NCBI GenBank assembly: GCA_030536515.1 | Contig: JAUNPV010000013.1 | Coordinates: 1-64,000 of the forward strand | From: Eubacteriales bacterium | Lineage (GTDB): Bacteria; Bacillota; Clostridia; Oscillospirales; Oscillospiraceae | DNA: 64,000 nucleotides | Direction of reading: 5' to 3' | Shown here: one piece after another, positions 22,323 through 29,799 of the stretch | How the letters are laid out: each line of letters starts with the position of its first letter | Numbering within the stretch: position 1 is the first letter of the stretch | The notes under the pieces: model-generated | Told to the model about the DNA's origin: nothing | What the model saw: the letters and a program-made list of their open reading frames with translations, nothing else | Databases searched by the model: none | Position numbers and translations under genes: made by a program

Positions 22323-23516
22323 ATGAAAAATTTTGTCTTTATTTCCCCCAACTTCCCCCTGACCTACTGGAAATTCTGCCGGGAGCTGAAAAACAACGGG
22401 ATGCGGGTGCTGGGCATCGGCGACTGCCCCTATGACCAGCTGCTTCAGGAGCTGAAGGACTCCCTGGACGAGTATTATAAGGTATCCAGCCTTGAAAACA
22501 ACGATGAGGTCTTTAAGGCCGTGGCCTTCTTCTCCTTCAAGTACGGCAAAATCAGCTGGCTGGAAAGCAACAACGAATACTGGCTCATGCGGGATGCCTG
22601 GCTGCGGACCGAGTTCAACATTACCACCGGCCCCAAGCTGCCGGACATGAACAAAATCAAGTTCAAGTCCGCCATGAAGGAATACTATGCCAAGGCCGGC
22701 ATCCCCACCGCCCGGTACCATATGGTGGAGGGCTATGACGACTGCGCCGCATTTATCGAGACCGTGGGCTACCCGGTGGTGGTGAAGCCTGACAACGGCG
22801 TGGGAGCCAACAACACCTATAAGCTCACCTCCGACGAGGACCTGCGGTTCTTCCTGGACCACAAGGACGACAATGTCTACATCATGGAGGAATTCGTCAA
22901 GGGCTATGTCCAGACCTACGACGGCATTGTGGACTCCCAGGGCCAGCCCCTGTTCGAGTCCGGCAACGTCACCCCCCACTCCCTCATGGACATCGTCAAC
23001 GAAAACGGCGACTGCACCTACTACCTGGTGAAGGACCTGCCGGAGGAAATTCGGGATGCGGGCCTGCGGACCGTCAAGTCCTTCGGAGTCAAGAGCCGGT
23101 TCATCCATCTGGAGTTCTTCGTCCTCACCGAGGACCAGGAGGGCCTGGGCAAGAAGGGGGATATTCTGGGCCTGGAGGTCAATATGCGCCCCGCCGGCGG
23201 CTTCACCCCGGAGATGTACAACTACTCCCAGGAGACCGATGTTTACAAAATCTGGGCCGACATGGTGGCCTTTGACACCAACACCAAGGGCACCGGCAAG
23301 CACCACTACTGCGCCTTCTACGGCCGCCGGGACGGCCGCAGCTACAAGCTGGACGACTACGAGGTGATGATGAAGTACGGCGACAAAATGGTCATGTGGG
23401 GCCGCACCCCCGACGCCCTCTCCGGCGCCATGGCCAACCAGATGTACGTAGGCAACTTCGACACCGAGGAAGAAATGATGCAGTTCTATGCCGACGTGTC
23501 GGCACCGATGGAATAA
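22323..23516 (+). CDS. ATP-grasp carboxylate-amine ligase
   Basis: This 397-residue enzyme has an N-terminal Rossmann-like region (residues 1-110), then an ATP-grasp core. YPVVVKPDNGVGANNTYKL is the ATP-binding strand and loop, YIMEEFVKG the hinge, and GLEVNMRPAGGFTPEM the magnesium site with Glu and Asn. ATP-grasp ligases join a carboxylate to an amine or thiol through an acyl phosphate. The substrate-binding N-terminus resembles the broad carbamoyl-phosphate/biotin-carboxylase-like group only. With two upstream esterases it suggests synthesis and hydrolysis of an amide or ester product. AAAGGAGAG precedes the ATG. Confidence 0.85.
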   Translation: MKNFVFISPNFPLTYWKFCRELKNNGMRVLGIGDCPYDQLLQELKDSLDEYYKVSSLENNDEVFKAVAFFSFKYGKISWLESNNEYWLMRDAWLRTEFNITTGPKLPDMNKIKFKSAMKEYYAKAGIPTARYHMVEGYDDCAAFIETVGYPVVVKPDNGVGANNTYKLTSDEDLRFFLDHKDDNVYIMEEFVKGYVQTYDGIVDSQGQPLFESGNVTPHSLMDIVNENGDCTYYLVKDLPEEIRDAGLRTVKSFGVKSRFIHLEFFVLTEDQEGLGKKGDILGLEVNMRPAGGFTPEMYNYSQETDVYKIWADMVAFDTNTKGTGKHHYCAFYGRRDGRSYKLDDYEVMMKYGDKMVMWGRTPDALSGAMANQMYVGNFDTEEEMMQFYADVSAPME

Positions 23517-23519
23517 AAA

Positions 23520-23544
23520 CTTGGGAGGGCCTCGGCCCTCCCAA
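23520..23544 (+). terminator. Terminator after the ATP-grasp gene
   Basis: TTGGGAGGGC CTC GGCCCTCCCAA begins 4 bases after the stop. Confidence 0.75.
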
Positions 23545-23567
23545 ATTGTATATGTGCAGCAACCTCT

Positions 23568-23700
23568 GTAGGGGAGGGTCACTGACCCTCCCGGTCATTC
23601 CCTCCGGGAATGACACCATGCGGAGCATGGCCGGACAGCCGCAAGGGCTGTCCCTACGAAGTGGGTGCGCAGGGGAGGGTCATTGACCCTCCCCGACAGG
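23568..23700. repeat. GTAGGGGAGGG / GGACAGCC hairpin mosaic
   Basis: The module order matches 10012-10109. A second GGGAGGGTCA/TGACCCTCCC unit (23673-23693) directly precedes the stop of mtnN on the other strand. Confidence 0.8.
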
Positions 23701-23707
23701 CACATTT

Positions 23708-24418
23708 TTATGCTTCCTCGCTCTCCCGCAGGTGTTTGGCCAGGGCTTTGGTTACCTGGGCGCAGCGGTGGGCGGCGATGGCTTCGAAGGTGGGGTAGTC
23801 CATTTCGGCGGAGTCGTCGGCCTTGTCGGAGATGGCGCGGAGGATGACGAAGGGGATGCCGTTGCGGTAGGCGGTCTGGGCGATGCCGGCACCTTCCATC
23901 TCCGTGCACAGGGCCTGGGTCACCTGGATGATGCGGGCCTTCTGGACGTGGGTGCAGACGAACAGGTCCCCGGTGGCCACCCGGCCGATTTTGGTGTGGC
24001 CGGGGTTGACTGCCTCGGCGGCGGCGAAGGCCAGGCCCAGCAGGGTATCGTCCGCCGGGAAGGCGGTGACATCCAGGCCCGGCACCTTGCCCACGGGATA
24101 GCCCACGGCGTTGCAGTCAAAGTCGTGGTACATGGCGTCCCGGCTCACCACCAGGTCCCCGATGTCCAGCTCGGCGCTGAGAGACCCGGCCACGCCGGTG
24201 TTGACGATGTGACTGACATTGTAGAAATCGCACAGGGCCTGGGTAATCATGGCGGCGTTGACCTTGCCCACGCCGCACTGGACCACCACCGCAGAAAGCC
24301 CCTCCAGGGTTCCCTCGTAGAAGACGGACCCGGCCCGGGTCTGCTCCCGGACATTCTCCATGGCCCCCACCAGGGATTCAATTTCCACTTTCATTGCGCC
24401 GATAATGCCAAGTTTCAT
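23708..24418 (-). CDS. mtnN: 5'-methylthioadenosine/S-adenosylhomocysteine nucleosidase
   Basis: This 236-residue enzyme removes adenine from methylthioadenosine and S-adenosylhomocysteine, yielding S-ribosylhomocysteine for LuxS. It shows the nucleoside phosphorylase pattern: GIIGAMKVEIESL at the start, NTGVAGSL phosphate/ribose loop, TGDLFV, the catalytic region EMEGAGIAQTA and AISDKAD with the purine-binding Asp. AAGGAG stands 8 bases before ATG. luxS lies upstream on the same strand across a short repeat, so the two steps of the activated methyl cycle are adjacent. Confidence 0.95.
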   Translation of the reverse strand: MKLGIIGAMKVEIESLVGAMENVREQTRAGSVFYEGTLEGLSAVVVQCGVGKVNAAMITQALCDFYNVSHIVNTGVAGSLSAELDIGDLVVSRDAMYHDFDCNAVGYPVGKVPGLDVTAFPADDTLLGLAFAAAEAVNPGHTKIGRVATGDLFVCTHVQKARIIQVTQALCTEMEGAGIAQTAYRNGIPFVILRAISDKADDSAEMDYPTFEAIAAHRCAQVTKALAKHLRESEEA

Positions 24419-24452
24419 AGGTTTTTCTCCTTTTTAATAATAAATAGGTATG

Positions 24453-24554
24453 TCATTGCGAGGAGCGAAGCGACGTGGCAATCCGTCCTTCCTTACACGG
24501 TGCGGGGGAATACGGATTGCCACACCAGTGCTGCGACACTGGTTCGCAATGACA
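24453..24554. repeat. GTCATTGCGA interspersed element between luxS and mtnN
   Basis: GTCATTGCGAGGAGCGAAGC at the left, ATTGCCAC...CGCAATGAC at the right, and an inner CGGATTGCC/GGCAATCCG match bound about 100 bases. Copies or halves are at 8611-8757 and 2944-2990. Confidence 0.85.
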
Positions 24555-24561
24555 GAATATT

Positions 24562-25038
24562 TTATTCCGGGTAATGCAGATGGGCCTCGTCGATGGTTTC
24601 CAGAAGCTCCGAATACCGCCGGCCCCAGTAGTTGGCCATGGGCAGGTTCATGTCCAGGTAGTTGCCGCAGTCCCGGGCGGAGGCCCCGGGAATTTCGTCG
24701 TGATAATCCCGGATGAAGCGGAAGCAGTTCAGCACCAGAGGCAGGACCTCCCGGGCACTCAGGTCCCCGGTCAGCAGCAGGTAGAACCCGGTCCGGCAGC
24801 CCATGGGGCCGAAGTAGAGGACTCGGTCCTTCCACTGGGGGTCGTTTCGCAGATATGTCGCCGCCAGGTGCTCCATGGCGTGGATTTCGGCGGTGTTCAT
24901 AACCGGCTCGCCGTTGGGCTTGGTCAGCCGCAGGTCGAAGGTGGTGACGGTCTCGGCCCCCACCCGGTCCTTCCGGGACACATACAGCCCCGGCTCCAGT
25001 TTGATGTGGTCAATGGTAAAGCTGGTGATTTTTTCCAT
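24562..25038 (-). CDS. luxS: S-ribosylhomocysteine lyase LuxS
   Basis: The 158-residue metalloenzyme splits S-ribosylhomocysteine into homocysteine and the precursor of autoinducer AI-2. The metal motif is HAMEH (about residues 53-57), with the later Cys ligand in YFGPMGCRTGFYL and substrate residues in RDCGNY. Length is typical. GAGG lies before ATG. It pairs with mtnN in SAM recycling, and AI-2 production is expected as by-product. Confidence 0.96.
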   Translation of the reverse strand: MEKITSFTIDHIKLEPGLYVSRKDRVGAETVTTFDLRLTKPNGEPVMNTAEIHAMEHLAATYLRNDPQWKDRVLYFGPMGCRTGFYLLLTGDLSAREVLPLVLNCFRFIRDYHDEIPGASARDCGNYLDMNLPMANYWGRRYSELLETIDEAHLHYPE

Positions 25039-25076
25039 GATGATAACCTCGTTTGCTTCTGTTTGGAATGACTTTT

Positions 25077-25550
25077 TTAGATTTTTCCGCAGTTGGCGGC
25101 GTCGATGGCGATGACCAGCAGAAGGCCGGGCATTTCGTTTTCCGGGTCGGGAACGTCCAGAACGTAGGTGTCGGTCCAGTTGAGGACCTCCTTGGAAATG
25201 GTCATCACCGGGCGGCCGCCGGAGGTGACCCGGTAGTCCCAGCCCAGGAAGTCTCCGGCCACCTCCCAGCCCCGGTAGTCCACCGAGTAGCGGGGGCGGA
25301 AAAGGGTCAGCTCCCTGGACACCGTGCCCTGGACCTGGCCGCCGATGACGATGTCGAACCGGGGCAGGAGGGTCAGAAGATGCTGGTGGATGGAGCCCAC
25401 CTCCCGGCCCGTCCCCTTTTGGTAGATATGAATCTGGTGGCCCAGGGTCAGCAGCTCCGCCCGGACCTCATAGCGGGCCACCCCGGCCTCGTCGTAGACA
25501 TCGTAGCTGTCCGTCCAGGAAAACATCCGCTGCCGGATGAGAAGTTTCAC
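25077..25550 (-). CDS. LURP-one-related (YxjI/DUF567) family protein
   Basis: This 157-residue protein folds, by family, as a tubby-like beta barrel with a central helix. Seen here are alternating beta strands, the opening LLIRQRMFSWTDSYDVYD and closing NWTDTYVLDV, both typical of the family. The start is GTG at 25550 after AAGGAGGG. A phospholipid-scramblase-like or membrane-associated sensing role is only suggested by relatives. It is divergent from the XRE membrane regulator. Confidence 0.8.
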   Translation of the reverse strand: MKLLIRQRMFSWTDSYDVYDEAGVARYEVRAELLTLGHQIHIYQKGTGREVGSIHQHLLTLLPRFDIVIGGQVQGTVSRELTLFRPRYSVDYRGWEVAGDFLGWDYRVTSGGRPVMTISKEVLNWTDTYVLDVPDPENEMPGLLLVIAIDAANCGKI

Positions 25551-25768
25551 AGAAATCCCTCCTTTTTGATGGTATCATAGCATAAGAAGTCCCAAATAGC
25601 AAGTCTCCTCCGGCAGGCCCGATGGGGGAAAACACCGGTTCAACTGTCCGTTGAGAGGAAAACAACCGGCGGTTGTGTGAAAAAATCCCGGGACTTAACG
25701 AATCATTGATAGCCTTTCCGGCAAATTTGTGGTATTGTATACCTATCGAAAAAAGAGGAGGGTTATTC

Positions 25769-26785
25769 ATGGAAATGACACTTGGAAAGCGGCTTGCCGC
25801 CGAACGCAGGAAGCTGGGCATCACCCAGGACAAGCTGGCCGAGCAGCTGGGGGTCACCGCCCAGGCGGTGAGCAAATGGGAAAACGACCTGTCCTGCTCC
25901 GATGTGACCATGCTGCCAAGGCTGGCGGAGATTTTCGGCACCACCACCGACGCGCTGCTCGGCATGGAGCCGGTCCACCAGGCGGAGGTGGTGAGCACCG
26001 GCGAGGCGGAGGAGGAGGGCTTCCACTATCAGGACGACCGTGTGGAAATCCGCTATGACGGCGGCCGCCGGGGGACCTTGGGCATTGCCCTGTGGGTGCT
26101 GCTCACCGGCGCTGTGCTGCTGGCAAGCGTCCTGCTTCCCAGGCTGGCGCCTCAGATGACGGTTCTGCCCCTGTCTCTGTGGAGTGCGGCATGGCCGGCG
26201 GGGCTGCTGGTGTTCGGCCTCATGGGGCTGTATCCGAAGCTGTCCTTCTTCCGGCTGGGCTGCGCCCTGTTCGGCGGGTATACCCTGGCCGGGTATTTCC
26301 TTGGCCGCTTCTTTAACAGAGATGTGCTGCTGCCCTTTATCCTGGTGGTTCTGGGCCTGAGCCTGCTGGCGGATGCCCTGCGCAAGCCCAAAAAGCCCCG
26401 CTTCTCCGTCCGGGGCGGCGGCAGGATGGACCGCAGCCAATTCACCACCCAGGGCCAGGGCTTCACCTGCTCCACCTGCTTCGGCGAGGACACCCGCCGC
26501 ATCGACCTGGCCCGGCTGATGTCCGGCGATGCCTCGGTGAGCTTCGGCGAGCTGACGGTGGATTTGACGGACTGCGGCCAAATCGGCCCCAACGCCCGGG
26601 TGAATCTCAGCTGCTCCTTCGGCGAGCTGTGCGTCCTGGTGCCCAGGACCTGCCAGGTGGAGTACACCGACAGCAGCAGCTTCGGCGGCGTGGAGGTCAA
26701 GGGCCGCCCGAACGACGATGCCCGGGACCATCTGACGCTGGAGTGCAACGTCAGCTTCGGCAGCATTGAGGTCCGGTACGTATGA
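25769..26785 (+). CDS. XRE regulator fused to membrane helices and a LiaF-like domain
   Basis: The 338-residue protein begins with an XRE helix-turn-helix (ITQDKLAEQLGVTAQAVSKW, residues 18-37). A linker and four hydrophobic helices follow (about residues 106-205). The C-terminal beta-rich domain has repeated SFGE and SSFGGVEV motifs, as in LiaF/DUF1707-linked cell-envelope stress proteins. This suggests a membrane-bound regulator that senses envelope state and controls genes from its cytosolic end. The ATG at 25769 follows AGAGGAGGG; the frame is open upstream without a start site of quality. The intergenic stretch has the near palindrome CCGGTTCAACTGT. Confidence 0.8.
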   Translation: MEMTLGKRLAAERRKLGITQDKLAEQLGVTAQAVSKWENDLSCSDVTMLPRLAEIFGTTTDALLGMEPVHQAEVVSTGEAEEEGFHYQDDRVEIRYDGGRRGTLGIALWVLLTGAVLLASVLLPRLAPQMTVLPLSLWSAAWPAGLLVFGLMGLYPKLSFFRLGCALFGGYTLAGYFLGRFFNRDVLLPFILVVLGLSLLADALRKPKKPRFSVRGGGRMDRSQFTTQGQGFTCSTCFGEDTRRIDLARLMSGDASVSFGELTVDLTDCGQIGPNARVNLSCSFGELCVLVPRTCQVEYTDSSSFGGVEVKGRPNDDARDHLTLECNVSFGSIEVRYV

Positions 26786-26810
26786 TTTTGTATATAATTC
26801 TATCCAGGAA

Positions 26811-26833
26811 GGGGAGGGCGGAAGCCCTCCCCG
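26811..26833 (+). terminator. Terminator after the XRE membrane regulator
   Basis: GGGGAGGGC GGAA GCCCTCCCC is followed by a short gap and TTTTT. Confidence 0.6.
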
Positions 26834-26887
26834 GATGCTTTTTCCTGGAAAATTGGAATATGCCGATAAAATATCTTGCGATTCATC

Positions 26888-26916
26888 TTGCTTTTTTTGT
26901 GCAGGGATGCTAGAAT
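26888..26916 (+). promoter_or_regulatory. Promoter of the deacetylase-like gene
   Basis: TTGCTT (26888-26893), 17 bases, TAGAAT (26911-26916) with an upstream TG. Confidence 0.65.
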
Positions 26917-26950
26917 AAGATTGACTACAGCATAAAGGTAGGGATGATAA

Positions 26951-28891
26951 ATGGCAAAAGACGAGTTTGACATCGATTTCGACTTTGAGGACGAATACGG
27001 CTTTGACCCCAAGGCCTTTCTGAGCAACGAGGAATACGATGAGGATATTGACCTGGACCAGTTCACCGACGAGGAGCTGGGCCTTCACGACCCCAGCGAG
27101 GAGGAATCTGCTGACGAGCCGGAGGCTGTTGACCAGCCGCTTCCGGAGGACGAGGAGCTGCCCTATGCCCCGCTGGAGGATTTCCAGCACTACGGCGAGG
27201 CCCCCTATGCCCCCGACGCCTCCTATGAGGAGGAGCCGGAGGAGGAGCTGACCGGAGAGTTTGAGGGCGAGGAGCCGGAGGAGCCCGACGACGCTGAGCC
27301 TTTGGAGGAAGAGCCTGTGGACGAGGAGCCGGAGGACGACCAGGAGCCGAAAAAGCCCAGGCGGACCAGAAAGCCCCGGGAGCCCAAGCCCAAGCGGGAA
27401 TTCCACACCCCCAAGTTCCTGGAAAAATTCTATGACATCTACTTCGCCCCCCTGACCAACAAGCGGATGCTGGAGGAGCCCCAGGACCCCAACAACCCCC
27501 GCCGCCGCCGCCGGAAGACCCGGGGCCAGATTTTCAAGGAGGTCTATCTGCCCGCCATTCTGGTGGGGCTGTGCATGGTGATGGTGCTGTCGTTCGCCAT
27601 GGGGGCCGTGGCCAACGCCATTTCCCAGTACACCGCCGACAGGGCCCTTCAGCAGGGGCAGCTGGAAACCTCCAGCAATGCGGCCCAGCTGGCCCAGCAG
27701 GAGTACCAGCGCATCATGCAGGAGGCCGAGGCCTATGCCACCGAGTATAACTATGAAAAAGCCATTGAGGTGCTCAACGGCTTCACCGGCAGCGCCACCG
27801 AGTTCCCCGACGTGTCCGCCAAGAGCGCCGAGTACGCCCAGATTCAGAATCAGCTGGTGGAGTACAAGGACCCCTCGCTGATTCCCAACCTGTCCTTCCA
27901 TGTGCTCATCAACGACTTTGAGCGGGCCAAGCAGAATACGGAGCTGGCCGGCAAGTACAACCAGAACTTTGTCACCACCAAGGAGTTCAAGGCCATTCTG
28001 GACCAGCTCTACGCCAACGGCTATGTGCTGGTGGATTTGGACAGCTTTATCAGCACCCAGAAGGGCGTGGACGGCAGCGATATGTTCTTCGACGTTCCCG
28101 TTCTTCTGCCCGACGGCAAGAAGCCTGTGATGCTCACCCAGACGCTGGTCAATTACTACGGCTATATGATTAACGACGAGGACGGCAAGCTGGAGGCGGA
28201 TGCCAACGGCGACGGCTTCGCCAGCAAGCTGGTGCTCCAGAACGGAGAAATCAAGGCCGAGTATGTGGATGCCACCGGGGCCACCCTGGTGGGCGACTAT
28301 GACTTCGTGCCCATTCTGGAGACCTTCATCGCAGAGCACCCCGACTTTGTCTACCGGGGCGCCCGGACCATTCTGGCCGTCACCGGCAACCAGGGCGTCT
28401 TCGGCTACCGCATCAACACCGACCTCATCAGCACCAAGGGCAACGACTACCACGACAAGGAGGTGTCGGGTGCCAAGGAGATTGTCCAGGCCCTGCGTGA
28501 CAAGGGCTACCGCATCGCCAGCTTTACCTACGGCAACAAGAGCTACAAGGAATTGACCGTCGCCCAGATTCAGGACGACCAGAAGAACTGGGCCTCCCAG
28601 GTCACCCCCGTCATCGGTGCGGTGGACACCTTGGTGTACGCCCAGGAGGCGGATATTTCCGAGTACCCCGGCGCCGCCTTCGACGTGCTGTACAACGCCG
28701 GCTACCGCTTCTTCATTTCCAACACCACCGACGACCCCTGGGCCGAGGTCAACGCCAGCTACGTCCGCCAGAAGCGCCTGATGGTCAGCGGCAAGAACAT
28801 GATGTGGCACAAGGACGCCTTCGACGGCATCTTCGACTGCGGCGCAGTCCTTGACCTGAACGTCCGCGGCGGCACAGTGCCCAATTCCTGA
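26951..28891 (+). CDS. Membrane-anchored polysaccharide deacetylase-like protein
   Basis: The 646-residue protein has an unusual Asp/Glu/Pro-rich N-terminus (residues 1-135), then a basic stretch with RRRRRK. One membrane helix follows (about 198-222), then a helical stalk with Ala/Gln/Glu repeats (about 225-300) and an extracellular domain. That domain resembles divergent NodB/polysaccharide deacetylases of clostridia: IPNLSFHVL, LTQTLVNYYGYM, PDFVYRGARTILAVTG and SFTYGNKSY. The classic NodB metal triad (Asp with HxxxH) is not clear, and several expected His are replaced, so activity is uncertain. GGTAGGGATG precedes the ATG. It stands alone. Confidence 0.75.
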   Translation: MAKDEFDIDFDFEDEYGFDPKAFLSNEEYDEDIDLDQFTDEELGLHDPSEEESADEPEAVDQPLPEDEELPYAPLEDFQHYGEAPYAPDASYEEEPEEELTGEFEGEEPEEPDDAEPLEEEPVDEEPEDDQEPKKPRRTRKPREPKPKREFHTPKFLEKFYDIYFAPLTNKRMLEEPQDPNNPRRRRRKTRGQIFKEVYLPAILVGLCMVMVLSFAMGAVANAISQYTADRALQQGQLETSSNAAQLAQQEYQRIMQEAEAYATEYNYEKAIEVLNGFTGSATEFPDVSAKSAEYAQIQNQLVEYKDPSLIPNLSFHVLINDFERAKQNTELAGKYNQNFVTTKEFKAILDQLYANGYVLVDLDSFISTQKGVDGSDMFFDVPVLLPDGKKPVMLTQTLVNYYGYMINDEDGKLEADANGDGFASKLVLQNGEIKAEYVDATGATLVGDYDFVPILETFIAEHPDFVYRGARTILAVTGNQGVFGYRINTDLISTKGNDYHDKEVSGAKEIVQALRDKGYRIASFTYGNKSYKELTVAQIQDDQKNWASQVTPVIGAVDTLVYAQEADISEYPGAAFDVLYNAGYRFFISNTTDDPWAEVNASYVRQKRLMVSGKNMMWHKDAFDGIFDCGAVLDLNVRGGTVPNS

Positions 28892-28933
28892 TGACTGAAC
28901 CAATTTATTAAAAAATACATATCAGCCGCAAAA

Positions 28934-28977
28934 GGGCACAGAATTGGAAGCACCTTCCAATTCTGTGCCCTTATTTT
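28934..28977. terminator. Strong terminator shared by convergent genes
   Basis: GGGCACAGAATTGGAAG CAC CTTCCAATTCTGTGCCC is a 17-bp perfect stem followed by TTATTTTTATTT. It lies between the deacetylase-like gene and the end of the ADP-ribose operon. Confidence 0.9.
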
Positions 28978-29765
28978 TATTTGCGGACGGCTGTCAGGAC
29001 CTCGCGCATTTGTGCGGGAATGCGGTGCAGGCACTCCTGTTTCAGGTCTTCGGGAACGCCGTAGAACGCCTCGGCGATGCTGCCTGCGATGGCGGTCAGG
29101 GTGTCGCAGTCGCCGCCGAGAGAAACGGCGGTGCGGATGACATCTTCGAAGCTGTCGCCTTCCAAAAAGGCGGTGATGGCTTCCGGGACGGTTTCCTGGC
29201 AGGATTCCACGTGGCGGTAGGCCGGGCGGATTTCGTCGCAGATGCGGCTTAGGTCGTATTGAAACTCTCCGCAGATGTAGTCCCGGATTTCGGCCTTGGT
29301 GTGGCCGGTTCGGGCCAGGAAGATGGCGGCGGCGGTGGCCTCTGCGCCCTTGATGCCCTCCGGGTGGTTGTGGGTGACCTCGGCGGTGGCCCGGGCTGCT
29401 TCCCGGGTGCGGTCCAGGCTGTCATAGAGCCACCCGGCGGCGGAGACCCGCATGGCGGAGCCGTTGCCGTAGCTGCCGTAGGGGGCCGGGCTGGGGCTTT
29501 GCAGCCACAGGTGGAAGCTGCCGCCGTAGCCTGCCCAGGGGTACTTGCGCCCCCAGAAGCGCAAGCTGCGGATGCAGTTGCGACGGATGGTTTCCTCATC
29601 TGCATCCACCCCGGCCAGCATCAGAGCCTCCGCCACCGCAATGGTCATGACCGTATCGTCGGTGAATTCCGACCGTGGTGAAAAGAGGGGAAGATCCTTG
29701 GTTTTCCTGCTCCGGTCAAACTCATAGGGACTGCCGATGATATCGCCTAAAATTGCTCCGTACAT
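28977..29765 (-). CDS. ADP-ribosylglycohydrolase
   Basis: This 262-residue protein of the ARH/DraG family removes ADP-ribose from modified targets. The dinuclear magnesium site is visible as FTDDTVMT (about residues 34-41) and GGDCDTLTAI (about 216-225). The opening GAILGDIIGSPYEF and HNHPEGIKGAE are family hallmarks. It is the last gene of a minus-strand operon with a tandem homologue, DUF1810, VWA and macro-domain genes. Base composition matches the genome, unlike the tandem homologue next door. It is probably cytosolic, with no signal peptide. Confidence 0.93.
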   Translation of the reverse strand: MYGAILGDIIGSPYEFDRSRKTKDLPLFSPRSEFTDDTVMTIAVAEALMLAGVDADEETIRRNCIRSLRFWGRKYPWAGYGGSFHLWLQSPSPAPYGSYGNGSAMRVSAAGWLYDSLDRTREAARATAEVTHNHPEGIKGAEATAAAIFLARTGHTKAEIRDYICGEFQYDLSRICDEIRPAYRHVESCQETVPEAITAFLEGDSFEDVIRTAVSLGGDCDTLTAIAGSIAEAFYGVPEDLKQECLHRIPAQMREVLTAVRK

Positions 29766-29799
29766 ATTGAACTCTCCTTTTCCATTTTATGTTCATTTG

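Noticed and set aside
23708-25038. luxS and mtnN as a novel quorum-sensing locus
   Set aside because: They are ordinary SAM-recycling genes; no AI-2 receptor or kinase is beside them.
25763-28903. 1046-codon minus-strand frame and the 1074-codon frame at 53868-57092
   Set aside because: Both run antisense to well-supported genes (XRE membrane regulator, deacetylase-like, BlaI, BlaR1) and show no family motif.
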